From Icerya purchasi (lineage: Eukaryota; Arthropoda; Insecta; Hemiptera; Monophlebidae), in NCBI GenBank assembly GCA_039619475.1, contig CM077116.1, positions 251,520,440-251,584,439 of the forward strand: 64,000 bases of DNA. The letters run 5' to 3'. Position 1 is the first letter of the stretch; each line of letters begins with the position of its first letter. Below the pieces are notes generated by a model, which was not told where the DNA came from, made no database searches, and saw nothing but the letters and a program-made list of their open reading frames with translations. The position numbers and the translations under genes were made by a program. Positions 23,860 to 38,916 of this stretch are shown here, piece by piece.

Positions 23860-24512
23860 TAAAGGCGCATCCATAGAGACATTTAGGGGATGCAGAATTA
23901 TATAATTACGTAATATCTCACACGGTAGATAATAGATTTGTGTTTCATAAAGAAAATCAAATAGCGACCACCTTTTTAGAAGTTTAAAAAGCTTTTAAAA
24001 ATACATAATTATTACAATTTTTAATTTAAATTTTGCTTTATTTTTAGGTGAAAAATTAAAAAATTATCAAGTTGTATAACTAAAATGGTAGTTTAGAATT
24101 TGAATAGTAAATTACTAGAAAGAGGATAGAACGATAGTATTTACATATATTAGACTTTACCTATTTTCTTATTTTTGTTAGTAATCCGATTCGAATTATT
24201 TGTCCGTGAGCAAGTTTAAATATAAATATATTTCTCACTAAACTATTTTCATTTACATTACAAAATAAATAAAAAGGGCAAAAGATCGACGGCCGTTTCC
24301 TTTGAAGGTAGAATAAAAAGGTAACATTAATAGTTTTACTAGAAAACAGTGTATTATATATTAGTTATAATTAAATCCATATGTTGTAACAACATTTACG
24401 CAAAACTTTCATAGCGTAAATTAAGTTACTCTGTTGTAACAATGTTTTTCATCAAGGTTTTGCTTCTTTCGAGAGGAAATATCCCCTATCCCCCTCGTGG
24501 ATCCGCCCACTG
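23860..24512 (-). mobile_element. hAT-like non-autonomous element, uninterrupted copy
   Basis: Read on the minus strand this matches both halves of the interrupted element at 9737-11659, at roughly 75-80% by eye. The end near 24512 reads CAGTGGGCGGATCC inward, and the other end has the GCATCCATAGAGACATT form of the CAGGGGCGGATTCA terminus. Flanking 8-mers do not match, so this copy is old or its borders have eroded. It provides the empty site that reveals the nested insertion near 9.9 kb. Confidence 0.75.
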
Positions 24513-24524
24513 ATTGTATGTATA

Positions 24525-24880
24525 TATTAGCGACGAATTCTCCAATACTTCTAGTCGTGCAGCGAAATACTAGAGCAAATTGAAACTAAAAGAAATCTGC
24601 CAGTACTGCTCTAACAGCACAGATTAACTTGGCTATTACACAGCTTCTAGAATGCTTTGCATATAAGACGCTAGTTGCACCTGACAAGTAACAGTTGAAT
24701 TTCGGATTTTGACAATTTATTCACCTTCCCGTTGAAGCATTTTGAGTACTACTCTGACGTCAGCGAGTGCACTGAGAAGCACATATATAACAGTGTGAAA
24801 ATGAGATCGAGGATTTAACCAGGTACTTCTCTACTCTGGCAGAGTGGCGTTGTACAGTGCGCATTTTTTTTTTTTTTTCT
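24525..24880. other. Unassigned stretch between two transposons
   Basis: Less AT-rich than surroundings, ending in a T run at 24866-24880. No frame or RNA gene recognised. Confidence 0.45.
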
Positions 24881-24928
24881 TTTGTTCTGGGCAATAACGA
24901 TATATATGTACATGTATATTTTTAAATA

Positions 24929-25885
24929 CAGTAAAACCCCGATTATCCGTGTTAATTGGGGATTCATTATGCGCGGATACGGGAAAACACGGTTAACCTA
25001 CTGCCGGCCGCTCGGCGAGTTTTTATGTATCACGAGCCTTGCGACCCACGTAATATTTGGGTCGGGAGGCTCTTCACTGCATTTCATATTACGAAATGAT
25101 AGCTGACGACCATCTACGATTGCAATTGTATAATTATCTGTATTGTTTTGCTTTATAATAAATACGTGTATAATAGTACTGTGATAGCTGTGATATTATA
25201 AAACCCCTTTTAGCGAGAAGGAGACTGGATTATTTAGACTAATCTAATAAAGTAAATACTGTATGATATACAGAAGATTTATAAAATTCCGAAAGTTTTT
25301 ATTCATTTTAAATATACTGTAATTAACAAGACGAAGAAATAAGGACACAACAGGTAGAGTAGAAACAAAAATGAAATGAACGTAAGGTACAGAAAAAGAA
25401 GTGTTATAAAAAGGAATAGAATAACTTAGACTAGGTCATATTAATTTTTATTAAAAAAGGGTCAGTCAGTTTCTTCTGTCTGCCGGCAATCTCTTTTTTC
25501 TCTTTGCCGTATATCTGGAAATGTTGTAATTACAGAATGTCTGTGATCTGTCTGCTGCTCGAAATACTCGATCACAGTCTGTAATGCAACGCACTTTAAC
25601 AGCTTAGTCGCTGTTCTGCTATTTCGACTTGCTCTTCATTTTGCCGCCATTCAGAATCCGCATTGATTTCATTTAACATTTCTTCATCAGTAAAAATACG
25701 CTTAAGTAGGATCAATTTCATAATTATCTATCCACTCCTTCTCATAGTTTCATCATCAACATGTTCAAATTCCTTCCCATCACAATTTGGAACCTTTTTT
25801 GCAGGAAGCACGTGAGTGTTAAAGAGATGCACGGTTAATCCGCTAACCGGTTAAAACACACACAGATCCAATCGCGGTTTTACTG
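24929..25885 (-). mobile_element. pogo/jerky-type DNA transposon fossil with transposase remnant
   Basis: Inverted ends: CAGTAAAACCCCGATTATCC at 24929, and CAGTAAAACCGCGATTGGAT as the reverse complement of the end at 25885, with TA before the left end and CA after the right. The minus strand encodes broken pieces of the C-terminal transposase region: a DGKEFEHVDDE acidic stretch near 25790, then FTDEEMLNEINADSEW near 25680, then in another frame CVALQTVIEYFEQQ with a DIRQREK tail near 25510. This order (acidic linker, then a helix ending YFEQQ) is the C-terminus of jerky/Tigger-like proteins. The DDE core is deleted. The 957-bp length is well below an autonomous element. Confidence 0.82.
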
Positions 25886-25889
25886 CATA

Positions 25890-28800
25890 TATGTACATTT
25901 ATTTTTAATTAGAATGGTTTCTTTCGATATACGGCTAGACACGATCTGTCGTACTTGCAGCGACACAGTCGATCTGAATTACAGTGCCATCGGGTCAAAG
26001 ATCACTCCGTCTAACGGACTAGTAGTATAACACCTCGTGTTCTATTGAGACACCTAACGCAGCAGCAGATAGCAAAACGTTACTGCAATAACAACGAGCG
26101 CAGTTGGCTTTGAAATTTATACACAGCGATATGTGTTGCCTACATGTAAAGAAAGAGTAACGTTTATTTATGGTGACTTATTTTTCTATTTCTTCCTGTA
26201 TTTTATTCTTCCTGGCTGAATTTTTGTGCGAAACAATTTAAAGTAACACGTAAAACAGTTTAAAATTATTTGCAAGTGTGGGGCCGAGTGAAAATTCCAA
26301 AGCACCAGTATGGGGAGGGGGGCTAAGTATTTTTTCCTCGAATTTTTTACCTAGAACAATTTAAAATGATGTTAATAATCTAAATTTAGACATCAATTTT
26401 CTCTTTAATTTAAATTTTTCGAAATATCGAAGGAAAAAAAAGACGGCTTCTCGTTTCGTTTTTGTTTGTATAGTAGCGTGTACGATTGTGTGTTAATTTC
26501 ATTTCAACATTTTTAATCAGGATAATTTACGAAAAAAATAAATAAATAAATAAAGTTATTCAGAGGGATTAGATTCAGTTTGCAACGCACATTTAAGGAT
26601 AGATTAAACGATTGATCTCAAACTCTATTTTCTATGACGGATACATTACGAAGTCTACGGTTCGATTTTATATTAACGGAGTTGTTAGGTTACATCCGAT
26701 TCTGAAATTATCCGAAATTTCGGTAGTTTGCTTTACTGTAAAAACTACATATTATAATCTTAATAGCTCTAATCGAATATTTTCAAGAGTTTTTCCATCG
26801 TACTGTCAATGTACAGAAATGATAATTAACGTCAGCAAGACGTAAAACGCACTGTTCTTGTGTAACTTATACTGTTTCGTCCTGCAGCAAAGAAACCTGT
26901 ACAATCTCAGACTCCCTACACAAAAAAAACTATATACGTATTTTCCTAGTTGCTGGCTGAAAGAAATTCATATTCTTTTTATCTCTCCCTCCAATGCTGA
27001 CCAAAGTTCTAAATGCATTCTAGCTAATTAGCGAGGTCGCTTATGTTTCGCCTAAGAACGGCGTTCTCGTAAAACGTATATTTTTTGGCGGGAACCGTAC
27101 GCGACTGATTTATTAGCGGTTATGCGCATGGGCAAAAGGGAAGGGCGGGTTTTTAATATGTCTCGCGACATTTTTTTTTAACAACTACATATTTCCCTTT
27201 GTGAGAAGAATACATTTTATTGTAAATGTTAGCACTTTTTTCGTTACGCTCAGCAAAGAGTGAGTGTAATAAATCATTATGCGCGGCGGAGACACAGTCG
27301 TGATAATTAAAAAACGGTTTTCAGCCGGCCGTTAAGTGTTAACAATTTCGAATTTTTGTTTTACAAATATGCTTTCGATTGCTTTACGAATGTGGTAAAA
27401 GAAAAAGTGAATGATAGAACTTTTTAAAATTACACTGAAAAGTTTTGGCACAGTTTTCCAATGTTGCCAGCCATTTGCCAGCTCTTTATTACTCTACATT
27501 AATTGACACTCATAAAACCGGCTTCCACATATTGCCGCTGTGTTTGTTTAAGCGTTTTCGTTTTACTTTCTATCGTTAGCATTATTGCCGTTATTGTTAC
27601 TGTTTTTCTTCTTTTTTTTTTTTTTCGAAATTGCCGAAATACTTCTTTTCACACAGTCCGGTACGGTCTTTTAAAAAAAGGTGTCATTTCCCAGTTTTCT
27701 TTGTCACCTTTTTATATTATAGTATTCGCGCGCTATTATCGCTAATGCCATTAGAATTATTCCTTACTTTTCCTATCGTCATTATTTTTTTCTATTCCAT
27801 TGTTCATCATTCGTCATTTTCGTAATTTTATTTATTTTTTCTTTCTCTCTCTCTGTAAATGATTAAGCGAACATATCCAGTTTATGTACATACATATATA
27901 ACATTGGTAAAATGTTTAAACGTTATCGGAGACTCTTATCAATACCAGACAATTAATAGTGAGGGGTAAGCCGACTATCGTAGTATTGTAGATTAGGCCG
28001 CGGTGTTTTGTTCGGATCTGGTTCGAACATTCCGTTAATTTCATGAATATAGAAAAATTCCTCTCACGTTCAATAGTATGTCCGTAGTTTGGCTAGCCCC
28101 CAGTAGCAAGTTAAACCAACCGAACATAAAAAATAAAAACCTGCGCACCGCAAATAATTATTTTACATTACAAAACGACGGACGATTCGTATACATTAGA
28201 AATAAATGAATAACATCCGATACATAACATCTTTATATATACGTGTACATACATATATGTAAAACAATTAACAATGTCGTACGAGTGCGTTTGAAGCAAG
28301 CGGGTGGGATAGCTGCATTAGACGATCAAGGCGAGTGCGCTTATTTCTTTATTTTTATATTATTCGATTTCCACCGATGTTTTCCATCGTCGAGTCTAGA
28401 TTCTTTTCAGCCTTTTTTCGCTGCTTGATCAATCCCTTAACAAGCGTTATCATCACAGTGTTGTAACGTACGCGTTGCAAAAAAAATCAGTCAACCGAAC
28501 TTTTACGACGTCGTTAAAGCCAATAAATTGACGAAGCTCTTTAATAAACCTGTTTGCGCGACGAATGGAAATCTAGGCTTGGCAACTTTTATTTCGCATT
28601 CGCTGGAATCTAATTATTTCGAAGTACTCTACCCCCTGGAATTCCAGCACGAATGATTTTACCGATTACTTCGTAATCGAGCGACAATAAATAAATATAT
28701 TTAAAAAAAAAAAATAGACCGAAACATTTCCGTTCAAAGCAAATGAAAATACGAGAGACAATTGATAAGCCGCGAAGAGCTAGAGCATTGATACTAGTAA

Positions 28801-29697
28801 CGAACAAGACTCGTTCAAATAAATGCAATTTCTAATTTTAGGCGATATTATGAAATAGTTGAAAATTTTCGATTTCACAGAGAGATAAAATTGTTTGAAA
28901 AATTATTTTCTTTTTTTCGTTTTTAAATTGTCGAATAATTAATGAAGTACGATCGAAAGTTACATTGAGAAAAATAAAGCTACAACTGAAAAAAGTGAAA
29001 AATCAATCCGTCCCTTTTATTAAATACTTTGAAACACCATGTTTCCATATATAAACTTCACGTATCCGAATAATCCGGAAAAATAAATTAACTTCCAACC
29101 TTTCTCTTTGGTTGCTCGGATTATAACAAATTTACTTTTTTTTCCTTACCCCGTTTAATGCCTTTTAATCTTAATATCAGGAATGCTACCTCACCACTCA
29201 CGGACGTGGTTGGTAAAATAATGACTGAATTACGGTTAACGGTAGTACACTACTATTCGTTAATCGCGTAAAAAGAGATCATTTACTTACAGATGATGGG
29301 GGAGGGGGGGGGGGACTCGTTATAGTACAATTATTTCATTATCCGTATCCTGTATTTCAAATAAAAATTTCGCTTCCCTAATATTTCCTTTTGGATTTAT
29401 CATTTAGAAGGCGGGATTAAAATTACTCCGTGAATTAATATTTTCACTTTTTTTCGAAAATATTAAACAACACGGACGCTACCACTAACAATTACATGTT
29501 TTTTTTTTAAGGAACGGGTGCCGTTCCGTTATTATCGTTTTCACTCAAGTCGAACAAAAGAACTGATCTATTCAAATCATCGCAACTGATTAGCGAACTG
29601 TATTTTTCGCTTGGAAAATTCTTGCATTCCATACACGCTGCCGTATAGGAAAACTAGTTTGTAAAATGGTTGTGTTAATGTAAAAACTTAAATTTCA
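25890..29697. other. Intergenic stretch, no gene recognised
   Basis: Contains a few moderately GC-rich spots (25920-26110, 27050-27130) and a G run at 29301-29316. Open frames here are short and show no family. A pyrimidine-rich run occurs at 27600-27860. Confidence 0.5.
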
Positions 29698-29705
29698 TAT
29701 ATGAC

Positions 29706-30117
29706 CAAGGCCGTGTCCACGGGGGGGGTTAACCCCCCCATCAGAACTGAAATAGTTATTATAAATACAAAAAAATCTGAAAAAAATCACAAATTTAAAA
29801 TAAATATTGATGATTTTTTAGGGTGTTCTTACCTACTTTTAAAAGAAAAAAGAAAAAATATGCTCCATATTTTTAGGTACTTCATTAATATTTTATGCAA
29901 AAAAATTTTTATTACGAGTATAATTAATAATATATGAGTAATTTTTATTAATTTTCATATACGGGGTAATTCATTCATGTAAATTATTAATATATAAATC
30001 AAAATGTTGAAAATTGTTAATAGTACGAATATTAGTGAAAAATGTATTATAAAATAAATATGCAAAGAAAATTTTCACCCCCCCCTTTTTTTTTCCAAAA
30101 TTCTGGCCACGGGCCTG
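29706..30117 (+). mobile_element. hAT MITE copy 1, with perfect 8-bp target duplication
   Basis: Begins CAAGGCCGTGTCCACGGGG and ends, reverse-complemented, CAGGCCCGTGGCCAGAATTT. TATATGAC flanks it exactly at 29698-29705 and 30118-30125. The interior is AT-rich with a GGGTGTTCTTAC motif and no coding capacity; the 78-residue frame starting at 29701 is accidental. The same element lies inverted 1.3 kb downstream. An identical 8-bp duplication on both sides implies a fairly recent insertion, made in trans by a hAT transposase not present in this window. Confidence 0.92.
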
Positions 30118-30125
30118 TATATGAC

Positions 30126-31419
30126 GTATTTTTCCTAAAGAAAACTTTACGTCATATTATACGTTAATGTTCAACGAACAAAGTAATGCAATGGTTAAGT
30201 GAAAAATTCCGCGTTTCATTGATAAACTACGTGGTATTTTACGCGCTGTTTTTTTTTTTAAACTAAGTCGCTGTTTACAATGCAACAGAATTTTACTACG
30301 AGCGCTTATTTAAGTGTTCGGTGTTTTCGTCGAGAACAATTTCGAAACCCCGCGAACTTTTACGTCAGAGCTTTTAAAACAATTACCGCTGGCGATGGAG
30401 GAGGAATTGCACTGCTATCGCGGGGAGGATTTTTTATTTATATGTAATGCACGTGTAAGAGCCGATCATAATCGATTTATAATTATTCGACCCGGACGAT
30501 TAAAGTCGCTGTTTACACGAGAAGAATGTTTAACGACAATGAGCAAATTTACAAAGTTCACTCCATTTATAGACATTCTTTATTCTATTCCCCCGCACGT
30601 TTGTAACTACGACGCTTAGATTACGGTAAGATTGGCCTTATTTCAGTCCAGACCTCTGTGTAGGCGATTGTTTTAGAACGTTATCGCGGTAAATATCTTT
30701 TGTAAAGCTGTCAGAGCACTAAGCAAGTCAACGTTAATAATAAAACTTTCACACAGCTCCAGTTAAAATTGTAATTGCAAGCCTAATTAGAAGTTTTTTT
30801 TTGCTTCAAAAACGGATTATTCTGATTAAAGAAGGTGAACTACTACTGGCCGATAACCAGTTATTTTACGAATCGTCGATAAGAGGGAAAAGGGATTTTA
30901 AAAAAAAATGGTGAATATTCGATCCGTAAGAAGTCCATCTACTATGTAATTTGTACACAAGTGAATTAACGAATTAAACATTTTTATATCTATTATTTTT
31001 TTTTTTCAGTTCTAATAGTGTAACTTTTAATATTTTAACCGGCGTATTGAGAAAAAATTTTTGCCTCAAAGAGAACATCATTGGGACATATAATTTTGAC
31101 TTAAAGGAAACTCAAAATTTAATGGACAGTTTCACCCGTGAAACTTTTACATTTTCCCCAAAGCGATATACCCATTTTCCGCAATTTTTCAACTAGGCAC
31201 TTTGAAAATTTAATATATACATATATCCATTTCCCTTTATCTCTAATATTACAATCTATGAATCCGTATATATTTTAAATATTAGTAAGTTCACTTTATA
31301 CAATTAAAACACAAAATAATACATTTACATAATTAAATTATAAAAATAGCCGTTTACTTTGAACATGACGGATCCATGGATTCGTGGCAATATTAACATT
31401 TTGCGAAATAAAGTAAAAC
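30126..31419. other. Spacer between the two hAT MITEs
   Basis: 30314-30616 is open on the plus strand for 101 codons with unremarkable composition and no recognised domain. The remainder is AT-rich. Confidence 0.4.
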
Positions 31420-31427
31420 AAACGAAG

Positions 31428-31850
31428 CAGGGCCGTGCCCAGAATTTTGAAAAGGAGGGGGGGACATGTTCTTCGTATATTTATTTTATAAGTAACAATA
31501 CATTTTTCGCTAATATTCATCTTATTAATAATTCCCATCATTTTGATTTATATATTAATAATTTACATAAATGAGAATTATCGTGTAAACATTAATAAGA
31601 ATTACATATGTTGTTGATCATAATCATAATAAAAAAAATTTTGCATAAAATACTAATGAAGTACCCTAAAAATATGGAGCATATTTTCCTTTTTTTTTTT
31701 TTTTTTTTTAATGTAAGAACACCCTAAAAAATTTATTTTAAATCTCTGATTTTTTTCAGTTTTTTATGCATTTATAATTATTTCAGTTAGAATGATGCGG
31801 TGGGGTGGGGTGGGGGTTAACCCCCAAAAACCCCCGTGGACACGGCCTTG
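31428..31850 (-). mobile_element. hAT MITE copy 2, inverted, with perfect 8-bp target duplication
   Basis: Left end CAGGGCCGTGCCCAGAATTT, right end reverse-complemented CAAGGCCGTGTCCACGGGGG. AAACGAAG flanks it exactly at 31420-31427 and 31851-31858. Read on the minus strand it aligns with 29706-30117 along its length. It carries a (TGGGG)n stretch near the right end and an expanded T run at 31689-31708. Confidence 0.93.
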
Positions 31851-31859
31851 AAACGAAGA

Positions 31860-32720
31860 GTAAACAAACTGTAAAAACCCGATAACACTATATGAAAAAT
31901 CGATGATTCTAATTACAAATAGTTAAAAATTAATTATCATTATCCGAAAATTGTTGTGTATTTAAGATGTATTATTTTTGTATTTATTAATATAAAATTA
32001 TTCAGAAAAATCTAGTTGATTAACCTTTTTTTTCCGTAACTTTTAATGTCGTCATAATTTTTTTTTTTTTTGCTGGTGTCATTTTATAGTGTTTTTGTAA
32101 TATTATGAGTTTTGAAAAATTAGATTTTTCTACATACGTGTATACTTTTAACTGTATCTTATAACGAATGATCTTTTTGTTTTCCCCATATATGTACACA
32201 TGTATTTTATAATTTGTTTACGTTTAGTCCTTATGCTGGAAAATCGTATTATTGTTATAGCTATGGATCTGTGATATCCGAAACTGGTCAGCTATTTTCA
32301 TAATTTAATTATACAAATACATGTTGTTTTTTAATCATTCATTCATTCATAGTGGTTCGCTCAATAACTACTGCTCATCGTGACTTCTACTTTAATGCAT
32401 TAACTGCCTCCAGCAACTTCTCTATTTTGACTGTTTTTCATTGTATAAAGTGAACTTATTAATATTAAAACGGCATAGAAAAATGTACGAAGAAAATAAC
32501 AAAACTCTAAATATATGAAAAATGTTTCTGCTGTTGCTTAGTTGGTTGACAAAAAAAAAAAAAAAAATTAATGACTAATAAAAATCATCTATTTAAACAA
32601 ACGCCTTTTGTCTGACACTATCTTCTTGGGTTTCTAATTCGAGAAATAAATCAAACTCGTACGTATATATAAATATAGTACACCGAATTAGCATCAATAG
32701 TTTTCTAAAACTTACATATA
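31860..32720. other. AT-rich stretch, no gene recognised
   Basis: Contains T runs at 32058-32070 and an A run at 32551-32567. Nothing else recognised. Confidence 0.5.
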
Positions 32721-32724
32721 TGTT

Positions 32725-33470
32725 ACCAAAAATGCTTCCTGGGACCTGCTATATTTTATATACACAATTGATTTGCCGCTTGATGACGAAACTGCTACAG
32801 CCACTTTTGCAGGTGAAACTGCAATATTGTCCATAAGTGATAATCAGAATGAGATCACAATACAATTGCAAGCAACAGTCAATCGAATTACTCTCTGGAT
32901 AGAAAATTTGAAGATTAAACTTAATCAAGCAAAATCATTAATTTTGCGTTGAGACCAGACAATTATAGGCATAGAGTGTATTCAGGCAATCTACCTATTT
33001 CACAGGTAGACACTCGGTCAGATATCTTAGAATGTACCTAAACCCCAGAATATCTTGAAAAGTCCATATGGGGAAAGCTGTTCAAATTAAGCTGACGACG
33101 CGGCAGTTATATTAGTTGCTAGGAAGACAGTCCGCACTGGATGTATCTGTACAAGCTGTGTTTATACAGGAAAATCCTCAAGCCAATGCGAACATATGGA
33201 GAGTTACCCTGTGGAGATGTACAGCTAACCATAACAGGAATATTCATACAACGCCGCTGAAACGTCATTCTGTGTGCAATCGTTGATGCTAATCTCACGA
33301 AATGACATACATCGTGATCTACGCGTATGCCAGTGATCAATAACGTTGTAAAACAATTTGCAAAAGCACACGTGGATGAAATCGCGTGTTAATGCAGAGG
33401 CTTACCTGATGTAACATTAGCCAGCTTCAACGCCGACACCCGATAGACTTACTATAGTTAAACTTAGTGC
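32725..33470 (+). pseudogene. Jockey-type LINE reverse transcriptase C-terminal half, degenerate
   Basis: From 32731 the plus strand reads SWDLLYFIYTIDLPLD, then TATFAGETAIL, the position of the catalytic FADD block, where both aspartates are replaced (GE). LWIENLKIKLNQAKS follows, the usual block after the palm, and TGA closes the frame at 32950-32952. In other frames the thumb region is visible: VRYLRMYLNPRIS, QLY-LLGRQSALDV, QENPQANANIWRVTLWRCT, matching the order YLG - RKLYWL - ILKPIWTYGIQLWG of Jockey elements. At least three stops or shifts are present. Both ends are truncated. The lost catalytic residues make it certainly inactive. Confidence 0.85.
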
Positions 33471-33583
33471 AGTTAAGTTTTACTTGGATATGTAACCACT
33501 GGGATACATACTCAGCACATGTATATATACCTAATAATATAATGAATTAATATCGAGTATCTTATTATTATATGAGGTGCGTA

Positions 33584-33855
33584 AATAAAGCAAGTCCCAT
33601 ACCCTTGACAGGGCGTCGGTGATTGTGAAGTTAAGCTTTTCATAATGGTACTAAGCCTAATGGATCTAATGAGAATACTGCGGCCAGTTTCTCTCTCTCG
33701 ACCGCCTTTACTTTCCCAGATTTCTTTGGTATGACCATTTCAATTTCAGATTAGGTATAAACCTGGGAGTTGAATCCGAAACGAGACAAGTCTCGAACCT
33801 GTAACCTCTGATTTGGTAGCCAAGCACCTTAACCACTAGGCTACCGCGCTGCCTA
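33584..33855 (-). mobile_element. Complete tRNA-derived SINE with 15-bp target duplication
   Basis: On the minus strand the element starts at 33855 with a tRNA-like head: GGTAGCCTAGTGGTTAAG as box A and GGTTCGAGACT as box B, spaced as in a tRNA gene, so RNA polymerase III would start it. A unique body follows, then a tail ending CGCCCTGTCAAGGGTATGG and ACTTGCTTTATT. TATATGAGGTGCGTA flanks both ends exactly (33569-33583 and 33856-33870). The tail recurs without a head at 13.54 kb, which suggests it is shared with the LINE that moves this SINE. The head is a tRNA relative, not a functional tRNA gene. Confidence 0.92.
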
Positions 33856-33870
33856 TATATGAGGTGCGTA

Positions 33871-35618
<1,748 letters not shown>

Positions 35619-35699
35619 ATGCGCGCGTGTAAATACATCAAAACAATTTTATATGTTATGCCCAAACGAGAAAAGTGTTCTTACAGCTTAAGTTTTGTT

Positions 35700-38600
35700 T
35701 TTGCGAGTGAGCTGAATTATCAGCCCATAATATAAAGGGTGCCCATCCGCACCTTCTTACGATATCATATTTGACACACATTGTGATATATGCATTTTAA
35801 TACTGATTTGAGTTGCACGATATATGTACATATGTTTATGCGTACCGCTAATTTTATATTTACACACCAGCACGCATATTAACAACTTTTAACATCAACT
35901 ATCACTAATTTTATATATTATTTTTCCATTTATTTTAGAGCTGTCCGCTAAGTGTGTAATGCGGCACACTTTTTTTTACATCGATCTATTAATCATTTCT
36001 TTCATACACGATCCGCTGAGATTTGCCTACATTAAATCACCATCATTTTATTACGATGTTTCTAAATGGCACTGGGGTCTTGCAAGGAATCAATAAAAAA
36101 ATAAAGTGAACGAGTGAAATAAATGAAATTAAATAATAACAGCAGGAGTCTGAAGAGGGGAACAGTCTCATCAGTCACTGTAGATTTCTAAATATATGTA
36201 GTTATTTTTCCAATGTATAGTTAAAATTTCATACTTCATTCCTATCACTCCTTTATCGTATATATTTTCGATTCCGCTCCGTTTCATTTTAACCTTAAAA
36301 ATAAACCATCTCATATGTTATTACATTAGATTCTATTAAAGATTTCAGTATATTTTGGATGGTTGTTATTCTTCTTTAGTATTGCAAGAACCTGGATTGG
36401 TTAAATTTTTGACAGTAAACTATTGGACCATAGTGTGCACATTGAAAAATAAGATTAATAATATCTACAACTTATTCAATGTATATTTTGGTTTTTTTTT
36501 GACTCGGAAAACGGAGATTAGCTAATCGAAACTTTTTTAAGCGTAGCCCAGCAGGCCTTCTAAATTTGCGAAATATGCTGATGTGTGAACCTTTTTTTTT
36601 TTCATATTTTTCGCACCTTTTTGTCCGTTGCTACCAAAAAAAAAAAAAAAAAACGGTATTTGAATCTCTTTGCTACACACTATTGATTGGTATAATAATA
36701 TGTCTTACACCTTCTCACAAGTAAACAGGTAAGACGATTAAGTGAATCCGGCGAAAAAAGCAATATCCTCATTTGCTTTTTGATTGCACTGATTGCGAAT
36801 TTTTTTCATTTCGTACGTAATGATTTTAATATTTTCCTCGAAAAAAATAATTCTTTTAAATATTTCCAGTTTAAATATTCTAAAAAGGGTAACAGCCAGT
36901 GCATCCTTTTTTAGTATTATATTTATACGTTTGCTCACGCATAATTTTTGATTATTCAAGACCGATATTAATTTGATTATTCAGACCGATTTTAAGATTC
37001 TTCGTTTATTCAAAGGTGCACCACCGGAGAGTCAGTGGTGGTACCGTAAAAATATGATTATCGGCAGTTATTTACCGAGCGGTGTCCGTTAAAGTAAACG
37101 TTAAAAAAGAAGCCCACTTAGACAAATATTTTCATTAATGTAACAAGCACGATCGACACTTGAAATATTATCAATGTTATCCCCACCGCGGGGATTCGAA
37201 TAAAATTTTTAACATAGCCAGAAAAAAAATTGGAAATTTTTTGCCACAGCCTGTTCTCTAAAAATTGGAAAGTTGATTTTTTTTTGTTTTAATCGACGTC
37301 TTCATTTTAGAATACACATGTAGGCAAAATACATGCTGAGCTTCTGAAATTAAAGGGATGATAGTAATGTAAAACATTATACACACTAATTACCGTGCAA
37401 GTTTAAATCGAATGAAGAAAACAAATTTGAAATATGACGCCGTTTCGCACTAGTGGCGCAAATATTACATTTAAACATTACTCCTGAACCAATATCTTTA
37501 TAGAGTACAGAGAAAGAGCAGCTTTTTCGGTTAGATCGCCCAGAAATATTTATACTAAACAATGTGAAATTCTTTTTTAAAAATAAAAAACTGAAAAAGA
37601 AAAACTGCTTTAGAAATTTTAAAAAAAAAAACAAAAAACAACAAACTATTCCATAAAATATAATTCAGAGTAATATACTTAAAACGAGCTGGGGGGGATA
37701 TCACGATTATTTTTAGACAAAGTCAATACTACTAGAGTGCTATTACACTAAATTCAAATTTCAATCGGCGTTTTATTTTACACGTTCAACTCATTTCAAG
37801 CCCAATAATGAAAATATCAGACAATATTCGATTTTAATAATGCAGTTTTTTTAATTGTTCCAATTTTCTGGTTTCTGCCGTCCACATTACCGTTATTAAA
37901 GGATAATCGTAGTGTATTTCCTCCTTTAAATGTATTGCTCTGAATTATTTTTTTCGAATAGTTTTACTTTTCAGCGTACGTTTTTTTAAATTTGTAAGGC
38001 AAAAAATTTTAAATTCAGTGTTTTCTTTGTGTTTTTTTTTTTTAGATGATTCGAACAAATTTTATGATAGCGATTGAAAATAAAAAACTGGCAGTGGCTA
38101 TAACCGGAAGTGTTCAATAAAACCGAATTGGTTAGACCATCTGTCGTTTAAGATGGTAAACGTTTAAAATGAACAAAGACGTCTGAAGTATTCGGGGATG
38201 ATTCCTAGAACGGCGGTGGGGGAGAAGTATACAAGTTATTGATAGAATTCCACACCTGTTGTAGAGATACTACCGTGGAGGGGGGATTGTAAGCTCGGTA
38301 GCCTCGCTGAAAATATCAGAGCCCGCAGTTGTAAGGGGTGAAACTGGGAACTGGTATAGAGACCTAGCGCGTTCGAACATTATTAAAGTGTAGCAAGCAT
38401 TTTTTGCTTCACGGCTCGCGATCGCTTAGCCGCCAAGTCGACTACTAGCGACAAATACGTAGTAAATGAGCTGAGGCTAGCACGCTAAATCGGAAAGAAT
38501 GGAGAGAACGTTGAACCGGTTACGTACCGGATGTTCCATAACAGCAGTTGAATCGAGTGCGGCTTGGCGCACGACCGGCAAATATGTAATGCTGCGAAAA

Positions 38601-38890
38601 ATTACAAGAACACAACCGCGCTGCTGCATTGCTGGTGCACGGTGACGAAGTGGATTTATGGAAAGTCGAACATTAACGAACATAATTGGAAAGAACTGAG
38701 TGAAAGCGGAACCTTGGAAACATCTGAACGCCGAACTTTTAGGTTCCTTCACACGGTCACTTATTTTCAGTACATCGAAATTAGGAAAAAAGGCGAGTTT
38801 TCCTCGAAAGGAACAACGTGGTTAATAAAGCAACGACCAACTCCGCCGCACATCAAACCCGGCTCACGCAAAAGCCACGCGGATTTTATT
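35700..38890. other. Intergenic stretch, no gene recognised
   Basis: AT-rich up to 38100, with a 22-bp direct repeat around 36948-36990 (TTGATTATTCA...GACCGAT). 38180-38890 is less AT-rich and is open on both strands for about 90-110 codons (38564-38893 plus, 38752-38477 minus), without a recognised domain. Confidence 0.4.
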
Positions 38891-38916
38891 CTGTAAAATT
38901 TTTAAATGCATGTTGA

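Noticed and set aside
30314..30619. 101-codon plus frame between the hAT MITEs
   Set aside because: Ordinary composition but no domain, no splice or start support.
37180..37200. GGGGATTCGAAT resembling a tRNA box B on the minus strand
   Set aside because: No box A or acceptor stem at tRNA distance; the segment is a small palindrome (CCACCGCGG).
38564..38896. 110-codon plus frame and 91-codon minus frame
   Set aside because: No recognisable domain on either strand and no transposon ends around them.
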